Under the pieces are notes generated by a model. The model was not told the origin of the DNA, searched no databases, and saw only the letters and a list, made by a program, of their open reading frames with translations. Made by a program: the position numbers and the translations under genes. Below, piece after piece: positions 1 to 4,256 of a stretch of 5,047 nt of DNA. Positions within the stretch are counted from its first letter, which is position 1; each line of letters opens with the position of its first letter. The DNA comes from Acidobacteriota bacterium (GTDB lineage: Bacteria; Acidobacteriota; Terriglobia; Acidiferrales; UBA7541). The stretch covers positions 2,662 through 7,708 of the forward strand of contig QHYP01000304.1 of NCBI GenBank assembly GCA_003224195.1, given 5' to 3'.

Positions 1-1533
1 CTCGGCTGGACGCCCGATCCCGTCTATGCGCCCGGCGGCGGCGACGAAGAGAGTTTCGTCGTGTGGGGCGCGGCGTATTCCATCGTCGGCAACGGCGTCA
101 CCACCATCCGCGGCCTCATCACGCAGAGCGCCGTGCAGGACACGCTGAGCGTCCCGCGCATTCAGCCGAACACGGACTACACCGTGCGGGCACGCTGCGC
201 GCGCAATGCCCAGCTCGTCCAGGGCACACTGCACATCCATCTCTACAGTCCGAGCGGCCCCATCAACACCACCGGCATTCAGCTCACCGCCGCGCAGCTC
301 ACCACCTCCTACGTCGAATACACCGCACAGCTCACCACGCCGCTTGCGACAATCCCGAGCGATCTGGTCCTGCGCGTCTATGCCGATGGCACGCCGAATC
401 AAAACGGCACGTTTTACGTCGATGGCATCGAGATTTATCCGACCCTCCGGCCGGTCAACGCCTCGCTCGTCCGCGCCAGCCGCGTCGAGGACCCGGAAAG
501 CTATGACGGCGTCAACGGTCTGCTCAGCGTGGCGGAAAACAACGGCCAGGCCATCCGCGCGGCGTTCAAGCTGCGCGAGCGGCTCTATTTCGTGAAAGAG
601 CATTCGCTCTTCGTCACGCAGGACGACGGCACGAACGAGCCCGCGCTGTGGTCCATCGCCGAAGTCTCGCGGCGCGTGGGCACACCGTCCGTGCGCGGCG
701 TGGCCGTGGGCGAAGATTGGGCGGTCATCGCGCACCGCTCCGGGCTGTTTCTCTTTTGGGGCGGCGCACCGGTGAAAATTTCACAGGAGATTCAGCCGCT
801 CTGGAATCAGATCAATTGGCAATACGGCCACACGCTCTGGGTCACCGTGGATCCCAAGGAGCGCCGCATTTACGTCGGCGCGCCGTTCGGCGCGGCTACC
901 TCGCCGAACAAGGTGCTGATGCTCGATTACCGCGACCTCGATTCGGCGGAGATGATCGCCTCGCGCTCGCCCATCAACATTACTTACACGGGACGCAAGA
1001 CCGCTACCGATCTTTCCCGCAAATGGTCGCCGTGGACCATCGCGGCAAATTCCTGCGCGGTCCTCGAGCGCAGCGACGGCACGGCCATGGTTGCGTTTGG
1101 CGGCGGAGTTCCCGGCGTGGGCGGCGGGGCGGCTACCGGTAAAATCTATCGGCTCGCCGACGGACAATTCTCCGACGATGGCGCGGCCATCCCCAGCTAC
1201 TACACGACGCACTACTTTCCCGAGCGCCAGGTCGAGCAGCAGCTCGAGCTCGGCGCGCACCGCAAACTTTTCACCTACCTGACGATGTTCGTGGAAGGCG
1301 CGGGCTCGCTCGCCCTGACCACGTTCAGCGACGCAACGAGCGTGCCGCAAGCGCAGCAGCCTTTACCTCTCAGCTCGCCGCCGTCGAAGGATCTCGAGCT
1401 GCCGATCAACGTTTCCGCGGAGCGCGTGGCGTTTCAGGTGGGCACCAGCGCGGTGGGCGCGTGGTTCCGCTTGCAGCGCTTCATCCCGTCCTTGCGCGTG
1501 AACCCCTGGTCGCCCGTCCGCGGCATGAACTGA
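1..1533 (+). CDS. Phage tail-like structural protein, 5' partial
   Basis: The reading frame is open from the first base of the window, so the start lies upstream; the GTG at 61 is internal. About 510 residues are visible. Residues ~20-155 look like a jelly-roll carbohydrate-binding-type domain: a PNTDYTVRARCARN stretch, alternating beta strands and the closing motif FYVDGIEIYPT. Residues ~155-350 are beta-rich with repeated short strands (RLYFVKEHSLFVTQDDG, VRGVAVGEDWAVIAHRSGLFLFWGG, RRIYVGAPFG), as in propeller-like phage tail or head-tail proteins. A Gly-rich loop (GGGVPGVGGGAATG) follows, then a beta-rich C-terminus ending SLRVNPWSPVRGMN. There is no signal peptide or membrane segment in the visible part. 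A virion role is inferred from the architecture and from the small structural-type genes downstream; no enzymatic motif is visible. The last 43 coding bases, plus the stop and the next ATG, are duplicated in diverged form after hicA. Confidence 0.6.
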   Translation, partial: LGWTPDPVYAPGGGDEESFVVWGAAYSIVGNGVTTIRGLITQSAVQDTLSVPRIQPNTDYTVRARCARNAQLVQGTLHIHLYSPSGPINTTGIQLTAAQLTTSYVEYTAQLTTPLATIPSDLVLRVYADGTPNQNGTFYVDGIEIYPTLRPVNASLVRASRVEDPESYDGVNGLLSVAENNGQAIRAAFKLRERLYFVKEHSLFVTQDDGTNEPALWSIAEVSRRVGTPSVRGVAVGEDWAVIAHRSGLFLFWGGAPVKISQEIQPLWNQINWQYGHTLWVTVDPKERRIYVGAPFGAATSPNKVLMLDYRDLDSAEMIASRSPINITYTGRKTATDLSRKWSPWTIAANSCAVLERSDGTAMVAFGGGVPGVGGGAATGKIYRLADGQFSDDGAAIPSYYTTHYFPERQVEQQLELGAHRKLFTYLTMFVEGAGSLALTTFSDATSVPQAQQPLPLSSPPSKDLELPINVSAERVAFQVGTSAVGAWFRLQRFIPSLRVNPWSPVRGMN

Positions 1534-1538
1534 CCATG
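1488..1538 (+). repeat. Junction repeat, copy A (end of tail gene, stop, ATG)
   Basis: This 51-bp segment matches 2065-2115 at 40 of 51 positions without gaps. It encodes SLRVNPWSPVRGMN and TGA, then CC and ATG. The other copy encodes SVRVNPRAPVRGVN and TAG, then TC and ATG. Ten of 14 residues and the stop position are shared, with several synonymous changes, so the copies look like the ends of two homologous genes rather than a fresh duplication. The ATG here (1536-1538) opens only a 25-codon frame that stops at 1611-1613. Confidence 0.85.
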
Positions 1539-1580
1539 AGCTTGCGCCTTGCTCGCTTGGAGCCATTTTTCGGAAAGCGA

Positions 1581-1609
1581 TTGGTGGAACAAGCCAGCCC
1601 GCTTATAAT
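1581..1609 (+). promoter_or_regulatory. Probable sigma70-type promoter of hicBA
   Basis: A perfect TATAAT lies at 1604-1609. A weak -35 (TTGGTG, 1581-1586) sits exactly 17 bp upstream. Standard spacing puts +1 at about 1616, on the first base of the GTG that best fits the HicB N-terminus, which predicts a leaderless transcript. The site lies in the ~70 bp that separate the tail gene from hicB and would allow expression independent of the structural operon. Confidence 0.55.
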
Positions 1610-1615
1610 GTGAGC

Positions 1616-1840
1616 GTGAGGAGTCTAACCCTTCCGATTGTCGTCGAAGCGGATTCAGACGGCTACTTCGTCTCCTGTCCGGCACTGCAAGGCTGCTATA
1701 GCCAGGGAGACACGTACGAAGAGGCCGTCGAAAACATCAAGGACGCCATTCGTCTGCACATCGAAGATCGCCTCGCCGCCGGTGAAGAAATTTCTGAAAA
1801 CGTTTCCGTAAGCCTCTCCACCGTTGAAGTCGCAGTCTGA
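1616..1840 (+). CDS. hicB: HicB-family antitoxin (short, UPF0150-type)
   Basis: A 74-residue protein that should bind and neutralise the HicA toxin encoded next to it. The HicB N-terminal domain is clear: LPIVVEADSDGYFVSCPALQGC (residues 6-27 region), then SQGDTYEEAVENIKDAI, the usual strand-strand-helix pattern with the D-x-D/E-G-Y-F motif. The chain ends shortly after the partly degenerate RNase H-like fold, so the C-terminal ribbon-helix-helix or HTH DNA-binding domain of longer HicB proteins is absent. The GTG at 1616 is chosen over the in-frame GTG at 1610 because it gives the typical N-terminus and coincides with the predicted transcription start; no Shine-Dalgarno sequence precedes either. 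Its TGA overlaps the hicA ATG by one base, so the two are translationally coupled. The antitoxin-first order is common in this family. The family call is firm; the exact start is less so. Confidence 0.9.
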   Translation: MRSLTLPIVVEADSDGYFVSCPALQGCYSQGDTYEEAVENIKDAIRLHIEDRLAAGEEISENVSVSLSTVEVAV

Positions 1841-2064
1841 TGCCCAGGCTTCCGCGCCTGACCGCCAGACAGATCATCGCCGTGCTGGAGAAGGTGGGTT
1901 TTTCTCTCGCCAGACAGAGCGGCAGTCACATGATCTTCAAGAATTCGGCCGGCAAGCGCGCCACCGTGCCATATCACGTTTCAAAGACTCTCCACCCAAA
2001 GGTTCTGAAGAGCATCCTTCGTGATGCGGACTTGAGCACGGAGGATCTCGAAAAACTGCTGTGA
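1840..2064 (+). CDS. hicA: HicA-family mRNA interferase toxin
   Basis: A 74-residue HicA/YcfA-type toxin with a dsRBD-like fold. Known members cleave mRNA and tmRNA independently of the ribosome and arrest growth until bound by HicB. Visible hallmarks are the N-terminal helix LTARQIIAVLEKVGFSLAR, the conserved GSH motif at residues 28-30 with the predicted catalytic His30, then MIF, the strand motif VPYH (43-46), and the C-terminal helix KVLKSILRDADLSTEDLEKLL. The length is normal for the family and no disruption is seen, so it is probably active. It starts at the ATG that overlaps the hicB stop (TGATG). The pair sits between two structural genes, as a phage moron would. Sequence resembling the end of the upstream structural gene resumes directly after the hicA stop codon. 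Confidence 0.9.
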   Translation: MPRLPRLTARQIIAVLEKVGFSLARQSGSHMIFKNSAGKRATVPYHVSKTLHPKVLKSILRDADLSTEDLEKLL

Positions 2065-2115
2065 GTCCGTGCGCGTGAATCCCCGGGCCCCCGTCCGCGG
2101 AGTGAATTAGTCATG
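2065..2115 (+). repeat. Junction repeat, copy B (ghost end of a tail gene)
   Basis: This is the second copy of the 51-bp junction repeat, starting at the base after the hicA stop. It would encode SVRVNPRAPVRGVN and then TAG (2107-2109), but no upstream reading frame feeds it, so it is a gene-end remnant. Unlike copy A it contains GGAG at 2099-2102, 10 nt before the ATG at 2113, and so carries the likely ribosome binding site of the next structural gene. Keeping that site would explain why this non-coding copy survives. Confidence 0.85.
2099..2102 (+). promoter_or_regulatory. Ribosome binding site inside the gene-end remnant
   Basis: GGAG lies 10 nt before the ATG at 2113, within the remnant of the tail gene's end. 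Copy A of the junction repeat has GGCA at the equivalent place, so only copy B carries a usable site. Confidence 0.45.
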
Positions 2116-2655
2116 CTGACCGTAGCGCAACTCGCGCCGATCAAGGACCGCGATCCGTATCTCTATGAGACGCTGACGAAGATTGTCGCCGCGGTGAACG
2201 CCGCCGGGCGGCGCGCGGGCTTCGATCCCAGCAACCCGCTGCCCGCGCCGCAGCCTATCGCCTCGCTCGCCGTGCAGGCCTCGAACGGCTGGTTCGACCT
2301 GACGATCAGCGATCCCTCCGACGCGCGCCCCGGGCTTTTCTATTTCGCGGAGTCGGATACCACGCCCGCGTTTGCCGCCCCGCGCGTCTATTTCCTGGGC
2401 GCGTCGCGGAATCATTACGTGCAGCTCGGCAATCAGACGCTCTACTGGCGCGCCTATTCGCAATACATCGGCTCGAATCCATCGCCGCCGGTCAGTTTCG
2501 GCACGCCGCCCATCGCCGTCGCGGGCGGCGGTTCGTCGGGGCCGGCCCCGTTGCCTTCCGCGGGAAGCGGAGTCCTGCCCCGCGGCATCGTGCGCGGTGG
2601 CAACGGCTTCGGCATTCTCGGCGGCTCGCGCGCGCAACGCAATTCGGTGTTGTAG
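2113..2655 (+). CDS. Small phage structural-type protein with FnIII-like region
   Basis: A 180-residue protein with no recognised enzymatic motif. Residues ~12-45 form a predicted helix (DPYLYETLTKIVAAVNAAGRR) followed by a Pro-rich turn. Residues ~48-130 show the strand pattern of a fibronectin type III-like sandwich (SLAVQASNGWFDLTISD, GLFYFAESD, PRVYFLG, QTLYWRAYSQY). Residues ~131-165 are a Gly/Pro/Ser-rich tail. The position right after the tail-like gene suggests a virion component. The ATG at 2113 has GGAG 10 nt upstream inside the junction repeat. The last 15 residues (FGILGGSRAQRNSVL) and the TAG stop lie in a 50-bp sequence that recurs at 3396-3445, and the stop sits inside the TGTAG head of a REP. 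The natural C-terminus may therefore have been replaced by repeat DNA. The CDS call is firm; the role is inferred from context. Confidence 0.65.
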   Translation: MLTVAQLAPIKDRDPYLYETLTKIVAAVNAAGRRAGFDPSNPLPAPQPIASLAVQASNGWFDLTISDPSDARPGLFYFAESDTTPAFAAPRVYFLGASRNHYVQLGNQTLYWRAYSQYIGSNPSPPVSFGTPPIAVAGGGSSGPAPLPSAGSGVLPRGIVRGGNGFGILGGSRAQRNSVL

Positions 2656-2656
2656 C
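2607..2656 (+). repeat. REP-upstream arm, copy C (50 bp)
   Basis: It matches 3396-3445 at 47 of 50 positions, offset by 789 bp. It covers the end of the FnIII-like gene and runs into the TGTAGC that begins the adjacent REP. Of the three differences one is synonymous (CGC/CGT) and two change the residue (Gly/Ser and Ser/Leu). Similarity stops abruptly upstream of 2607. Confidence 0.9.
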
Positions 2657-2692
2657 GGCGGGTTTATTCCGCAAGTGGGCCCGCAAGTTGCC
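2651..2692 (+). repeat. Degenerate REP with GTAG head and 12-bp tandem repeat
   Basis: TGTAG at 2651-2655 is followed by a decayed hairpin in which GCGG (2658-2661) can pair with CCGC (2669-2672). Its right part overlaps an imperfect 12-bp tandem repeat (2669-2680 and 2681-2692, 10 of 12 identical). Together with the inverted REP at 2708-2737 it forms a BIME-like pair about 85 bp across, mirroring the pair at 3440-3534. Confidence 0.5.
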
Positions 2693-2699
2693 AAAACCC
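2687..2699 (+). repeat. 13-bp direct repeat, left copy
   Basis: GTTGCCAAAACCC recurs exactly at 3326-3338. The two copies lie just outside the left and right terminal REPs of the RAYT unit, in the same orientation. The left copy is separated from its REP by 8 bp; the right copy overlaps its REP by one base. Confidence 0.75.
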
Positions 2700-2707
2700 G
2701 GAGAAAC

Positions 2708-2737
2708 CCCCGCGGTCTAAAGACCGCGGCTACAGCA
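2708..2737 (-). repeat. REP hairpin at the 3' end of the RAYT gene
   Basis: Read on the minus strand, a TGCTGTAG head is followed by an 8-bp perfect stem, CCGCGGTC / GACCGCGG, around the loop TTTA. It is the inverted partner of 3297-3326 (26 of 30 identical). It begins 2 bp beyond the RAYT stop and could also end transcription of that gene, although no strong T run follows it. Confidence 0.85.
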
Positions 2738-2739
2738 TT

Positions 2740-3264
2740 TCATCTTGGACGCCAAGGAGCAGGCCAGAGTAATTCATTGGGATCTCCGGAAAAGTCGATG
2801 AAATCAGGTATAAGAGGAGGTTCTCCGAGCTTCGCATAGTGCCTGTAGCTGGACCACCTCCAATCCTGCGCCTGCCGAACGAATCCGGCAGCAACTGCAT
2901 TTCGATGAATGTAGTTCAGCTTTTCACCAAAATCACGCGCCCGCCTGCAAATGAAATCGAAATAACTGTGCTGCCAGATCGGCCCGCGCGTATGTCTGCT
3001 TTTGGCCAGGCCAAATCCAGTCTTGGACTTCAAGTCGCGCAGGATACGCACGAGAGACACGCTTCTCGGCCAGAGAAGCAGGTGGGCGTGGTCGGGCATG
3101 ATGATATAGGCAAAAAGCGCGAAATCATCGGGCCCCCTGAGTTCACTTAATGTTTCAAGTACCAGATCACGTTCTGCCTCCGAGAGTGCCCGGACTCCAC
3201 GCTCGAGGTTAAAGGTGACGAAGAAAATACGGTCGAGGTCCTCGATGCGTCGGAGGCGAGTCAC
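2740..3264 (-). CDS. REP-associated tyrosine transposase (RAYT), Y1_Tnp/HUH family
   Basis: A 174-residue single-strand DNA transposase of the IS200/IS605-like superfamily. Such enzymes nick and join single-stranded REP hairpins through a 5'-phosphotyrosine, recognising a GTAG-type tetranucleotide beside the hairpin. The HUH metal-binding motif is intact (MPDHAHLLLW, His59 and His61). The probable catalytic tyrosine is Tyr118 in LNYIHRNAVAAGFV. The family signatures IWQHSYFDF (residues 96-104) and DWRWSSYRHY (134-143) are present, and the length is normal. The start is GTG at 3264; an in-frame TAG 12 bp upstream excludes a longer form. No Shine-Dalgarno sequence is seen, but TAGAAT ends 6 nt before the GTG. 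The gene runs against its neighbours and is flanked by REPs carrying the expected GTAG heads. It appears intact. Confidence 0.92.
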   Translation of the reverse strand: MTRLRRIEDLDRIFFVTFNLERGVRALSEAERDLVLETLSELRGPDDFALFAYIIMPDHAHLLLWPRSVSLVRILRDLKSKTGFGLAKSRHTRGPIWQHSYFDFICRRARDFGEKLNYIHRNAVAAGFVRQAQDWRWSSYRHYAKLGEPPLIPDFIDFSGDPNELLWPAPWRPR

Positions 3265-3270
3265 GACAGG

Positions 3271-3276
3271 ATTCTA
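3271..3276 (-). promoter_or_regulatory. Possible -10 element for a leaderless RAYT transcript
   Basis: TAGAAT on the minus strand matches the -10 consensus at 5 of 6 bases and is separated from the GTG start by 6 nt, which places +1 on the start codon. No good -35 is visible at 16-18 bp, so the call is weak. The spacing is identical to that at hicB. Confidence 0.3.
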
Positions 3277-3296
3277 CTCGAATGGCAGGGATTTTT

Positions 3297-3326
3297 TGCT
3301 GTAGCCGCCCTCTTTAGAGGGCGGGG
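3297..3326 (+). repeat. REP hairpin upstream of the RAYT gene
   Basis: A TGCTGTAG head is followed by an 8-bp perfect stem, CCGCCCTC / GAGGGCGG (3305-3312 and 3317-3324), with loop TTTA. Compared with its inverted partner at 2708-2737, the two central stem pairs are swapped on both arms so that pairing is kept. Confidence 0.85.
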
Positions 3327-3338
3327 TTGCCAAAACCC
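3326..3338 (+). repeat. 13-bp direct repeat, right copy
   Basis: Exact copy of 2687-2699, just outside the right terminal REP. A short further hairpin follows at 3354-3368 (GGGTT / AACCC). The rest of 3339-3395 shows no gene. Confidence 0.75.
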
Positions 3339-3395
3339 AGTTGCCATAGCGCAGGGTTTCCGCAACCCAGACATCTGAGAAAACATGCAAGAGAC

Positions 3396-3445
3396 CTTCA
3401 GCATTCTCGGCGGCTCGCGTGCGCAACGCAATTTGGTGTTGTAGC
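3396..3445 (+). repeat. REP-upstream arm, copy D (50 bp)
   Basis: It matches 2607-2656 with 3 mismatches and also runs into a TGTAGC REP head. Read in the equivalent frame it gives FSILGGSRAQRNLVL and TAG, preceded by an ATG at 3385, but no ribosome binding site or longer frame supports a gene. It is either the displaced end of the FnIII-like gene or part of a dispersed extended REP. Confidence 0.9.
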
Positions 3446-3471
3446 TCAGGCCTTGAGGCCTGAGGGTTTTT
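3440..3471 (+). terminator. REP hairpin followed by a T run (possible intrinsic terminator)
   Basis: TGTAG (3440-3444) precedes the perfect 8-bp stem CTCAGGCC / GGCCTGAG (3445-3452 and 3457-3464) with loop TTGA. GG and TTTTT (3467-3471) follow. It is clearly a REP of the local family. The GC-rich stem and T run also make a plausible rho-independent terminator for + strand transcripts leaving the upstream structural genes. Confidence 0.6.
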
Positions 3472-3509
3472 CTTCGCCGCATGCGCCACCGGATACGGCT
3501 CGGAAAATC

Positions 3510-3534
3510 CTCACCCCTAAAGGGGTGAGCTACA
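3510..3534 (-). repeat. REP hairpin, inverted partner of the 3440 REP
   Basis: Read on the minus strand, TGTAG is followed by the perfect 8-bp stem CTCACCCC / GGGGTGAG with loop TTTA. It forms a 95-bp BIME-like inverted pair with the REP at 3440-3464. The 38 bp between the two stems (3472-3509) show nothing recognisable. Confidence 0.85.
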
Positions 3535-3540
3535 TTCTCG

Positions 3541-3546
3541 AAGGAG
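3541..3546 (+). promoter_or_regulatory. Strong Shine-Dalgarno site
   Basis: AAGGAG lies 6 nt before the ATG at 3553 and only 6 bp after the last REP ends. The REP island therefore stops just short of the translation signal of the next structural gene. Confidence 0.7.
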
Positions 3547-3552
3547 ATCGGC

Positions 3553-3762
3553 ATGCCCACACTCAGCAATAACGCATCATGGGATTTTGCGCCGAACGAC
3601 CACGTCACGGCCACCATCGTCGCCACGTTCGATCAGCAGGACACGCAAGACTCCGCGCCGGTCGCGAGCGCCTTGGCCGCCATCCAGTCGCGCATCAGCG
3701 GCACAAACATCACCGCGGCGCAGTCCGACCCGGCCACCATCACCATCAGCATCACGATCTGA
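3553..3762 (+). CDS. Small protein of unknown function in a phage-like operon
   Basis: A 69-residue protein that I do not recognise. It begins MPTLSNNASWDF, has no Cys, and is rich in Thr, Ser, Ala and Ile. The middle (SAPVASALAAIQSRISG) could be one amphipathic helix; the flanking stretches (VTATIVATFD and TITISITI) look like beta strands. There is no signal peptide or membrane segment. The start is supported by a consensus Shine-Dalgarno site. It ends 20 bp before the GNAT-like gene and belongs to the same + strand series, so a virion or assembly role is possible, but nothing in the sequence shows it. A longer frame from 3579 overlaps it out of frame and is taken to be a shadow. Confidence 0.6.
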   Translation: MPTLSNNASWDFAPNDHVTATIVATFDQQDTQDSAPVASALAAIQSRISGTNITAAQSDPATITISITI

Positions 3763-3782
3763 GACGGCGCGACCCGAAGTAC

Positions 3783-4256
3783 ATGCTCGTACGCGAATAC
3801 ACGCCGCATGATCTGGACGCGCTCCGCGCCATTCACGTCGCGCAAGGCTTCGACTACGCGTTCCCGGATCTCAGCAATCCGTTGTTTGTTAGCAAGCTTG
3901 TCCTCGAAGAAGTGAATGTAGGGGCACGTCTCGCTTCGAGCGAGCCAAAAGCTCGACTCGTGCCCCTACAGCAACTCAGTCCATCCCGCATCCTCGGCGC
4001 GGCCTTTCTGCGCCTCACCGCGGAAGCCTATCTCCTGCTCGACCCGCGCGCGGGCACGCCGCGCGATCGCTGGAACGCGCTGCTCGCGCTGCGCGCCGCC
4101 GCGGAGCGCGATGCCTGGCAGCGCGGCCTCGAAGACGTCCACGCCTGGCTCCCGCCGCGCGTCGCTGCGCGCTTCGGACGCCGCCTCGAGCGCCTCGGCT
4201 GGCGCCGCGACGACGCCTGGACGCCCTACTGCAAGAAGCTCGAAGCTGGAAACTAG
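3783..4256 (+). CDS. GNAT-like acetyltransferase-fold protein with an in-frame REP insertion
   Basis: A 157-residue protein whose layout fits a divergent GNAT fold. It has an N-terminal strand and helix (LVREYTPHDLDALRAIHVAQG), a strand at ~36-43 (VSKLVLEE), a strand hairpin at ~70-87 (RILGAAFLRLTAEAYLLLDP), a long helix at ~94-115, then DVHAWLPP and a final helix and strand ending GWRRDDAWTPYCKKL. The acetyl-CoA loop would be near RAGTPRDR (89-96), which is a poor match to Q/R-x-x-G-x-G/A, so activity is uncertain. Residues 45-63 come from a 54-bp palindromic element that keeps the frame and falls in the expected turn between two strands. The ATG at 3783 is preferred to the frame's first ATG (3579) because the earlier part overlaps the 69-residue gene and reads as His/Arg-rich noise. 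No clear Shine-Dalgarno site is present, so coupling to the upstream stop 20 bp away is likely. The terminal EAGN comes from an AT-rich repeat. Confidence 0.65.
   Translation: MLVREYTPHDLDALRAIHVAQGFDYAFPDLSNPLFVSKLVLEEVNVGARLASSEPKARLVPLQQLSPSRILGAAFLRLTAEAYLLLDPRAGTPRDRWNALLALRAAAERDAWQRGLEDVHAWLPPRVAARFGRRLERLGWRRDDAWTPYCKKLEAGN
3917..3970 (+). mobile_element. 54-bp palindromic REP/BIME-like element inside a coding gene
   Basis: The ends are perfect 12-bp inverted repeats, TGTAGGGGCACG (3917-3928) and CGTGCCCCTACA (3959-3970). The interior can fold as CTCGCT / AGCGAG (3930-3935 and 3939-3944) or as CGAGC / GCTCG (3941-3945 and 3951-3955) around CAAAA. Both ends carry the TGTAG/CTACA signature of the REPs around the RAYT. 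The length is a multiple of three with no stop in the gene's frame, where it adds VGARLASSEPKARLVPL. Confidence 0.8.

Larger units (their letters stand above)
2708..3326 (-). mobile_element. RAYT/REP unit with inverted terminal REPs (619 bp)
   Basis: The unit holds one minus-strand RAYT gene between two 30-bp REPs in inverted orientation. The four mismatches between the ends are two compensated base-pair swaps in the stem. RAYTs are domesticated relatives of IS200/IS605 transposases and are typically found flanked by REPs. The exact 13-bp direct repeats just outside may mark the insertion. It lies between two + strand structural genes and against their direction. The element boundaries are inferred from the repeats. 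Confidence 0.7.

Noticed and set aside
781..1350. 189-codon minus-strand frame inside the tail-like gene
   Set aside because: The plus-strand frame is continuous across 510 codons and protein-like; this one is rich in Arg, Ala and Val with no recognisable motif.
2107..2694. 195-codon minus-strand frame opposite the FnIII-like gene
   Set aside because: It is Arg/Gly-rich noise with no domain pattern, opposite a frame with better composition, a ribosome binding site and beta-strand pattern. Long antisense frames are expected at this GC content.
3385..3444. 19-codon frame covering arm copy D
   Set aside because: It has no ribosome binding site and is explained by the repeated arm.
2651..3534. 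Repeated hairpins considered as a CRISPR array
   Set aside because: Units are not regularly spaced, vary in stem sequence and alternate in orientation; GTAG heads and a RAYT identify them as REPs. No cas gene is present.
3579..3782. Upstream extension of the GNAT-like frame
   Set aside because: The added 68 residues are a His/Arg-rich shadow of the 69-residue gene in another frame; the protein-like sequence starts at the ATG at 3783.
3917..3970. Palindrome considered as a terminator or phage attachment site
   Set aside because: It lies inside an intact coding frame, lacks a T run, and no integrase is present. A REP-like insertion explains it better.
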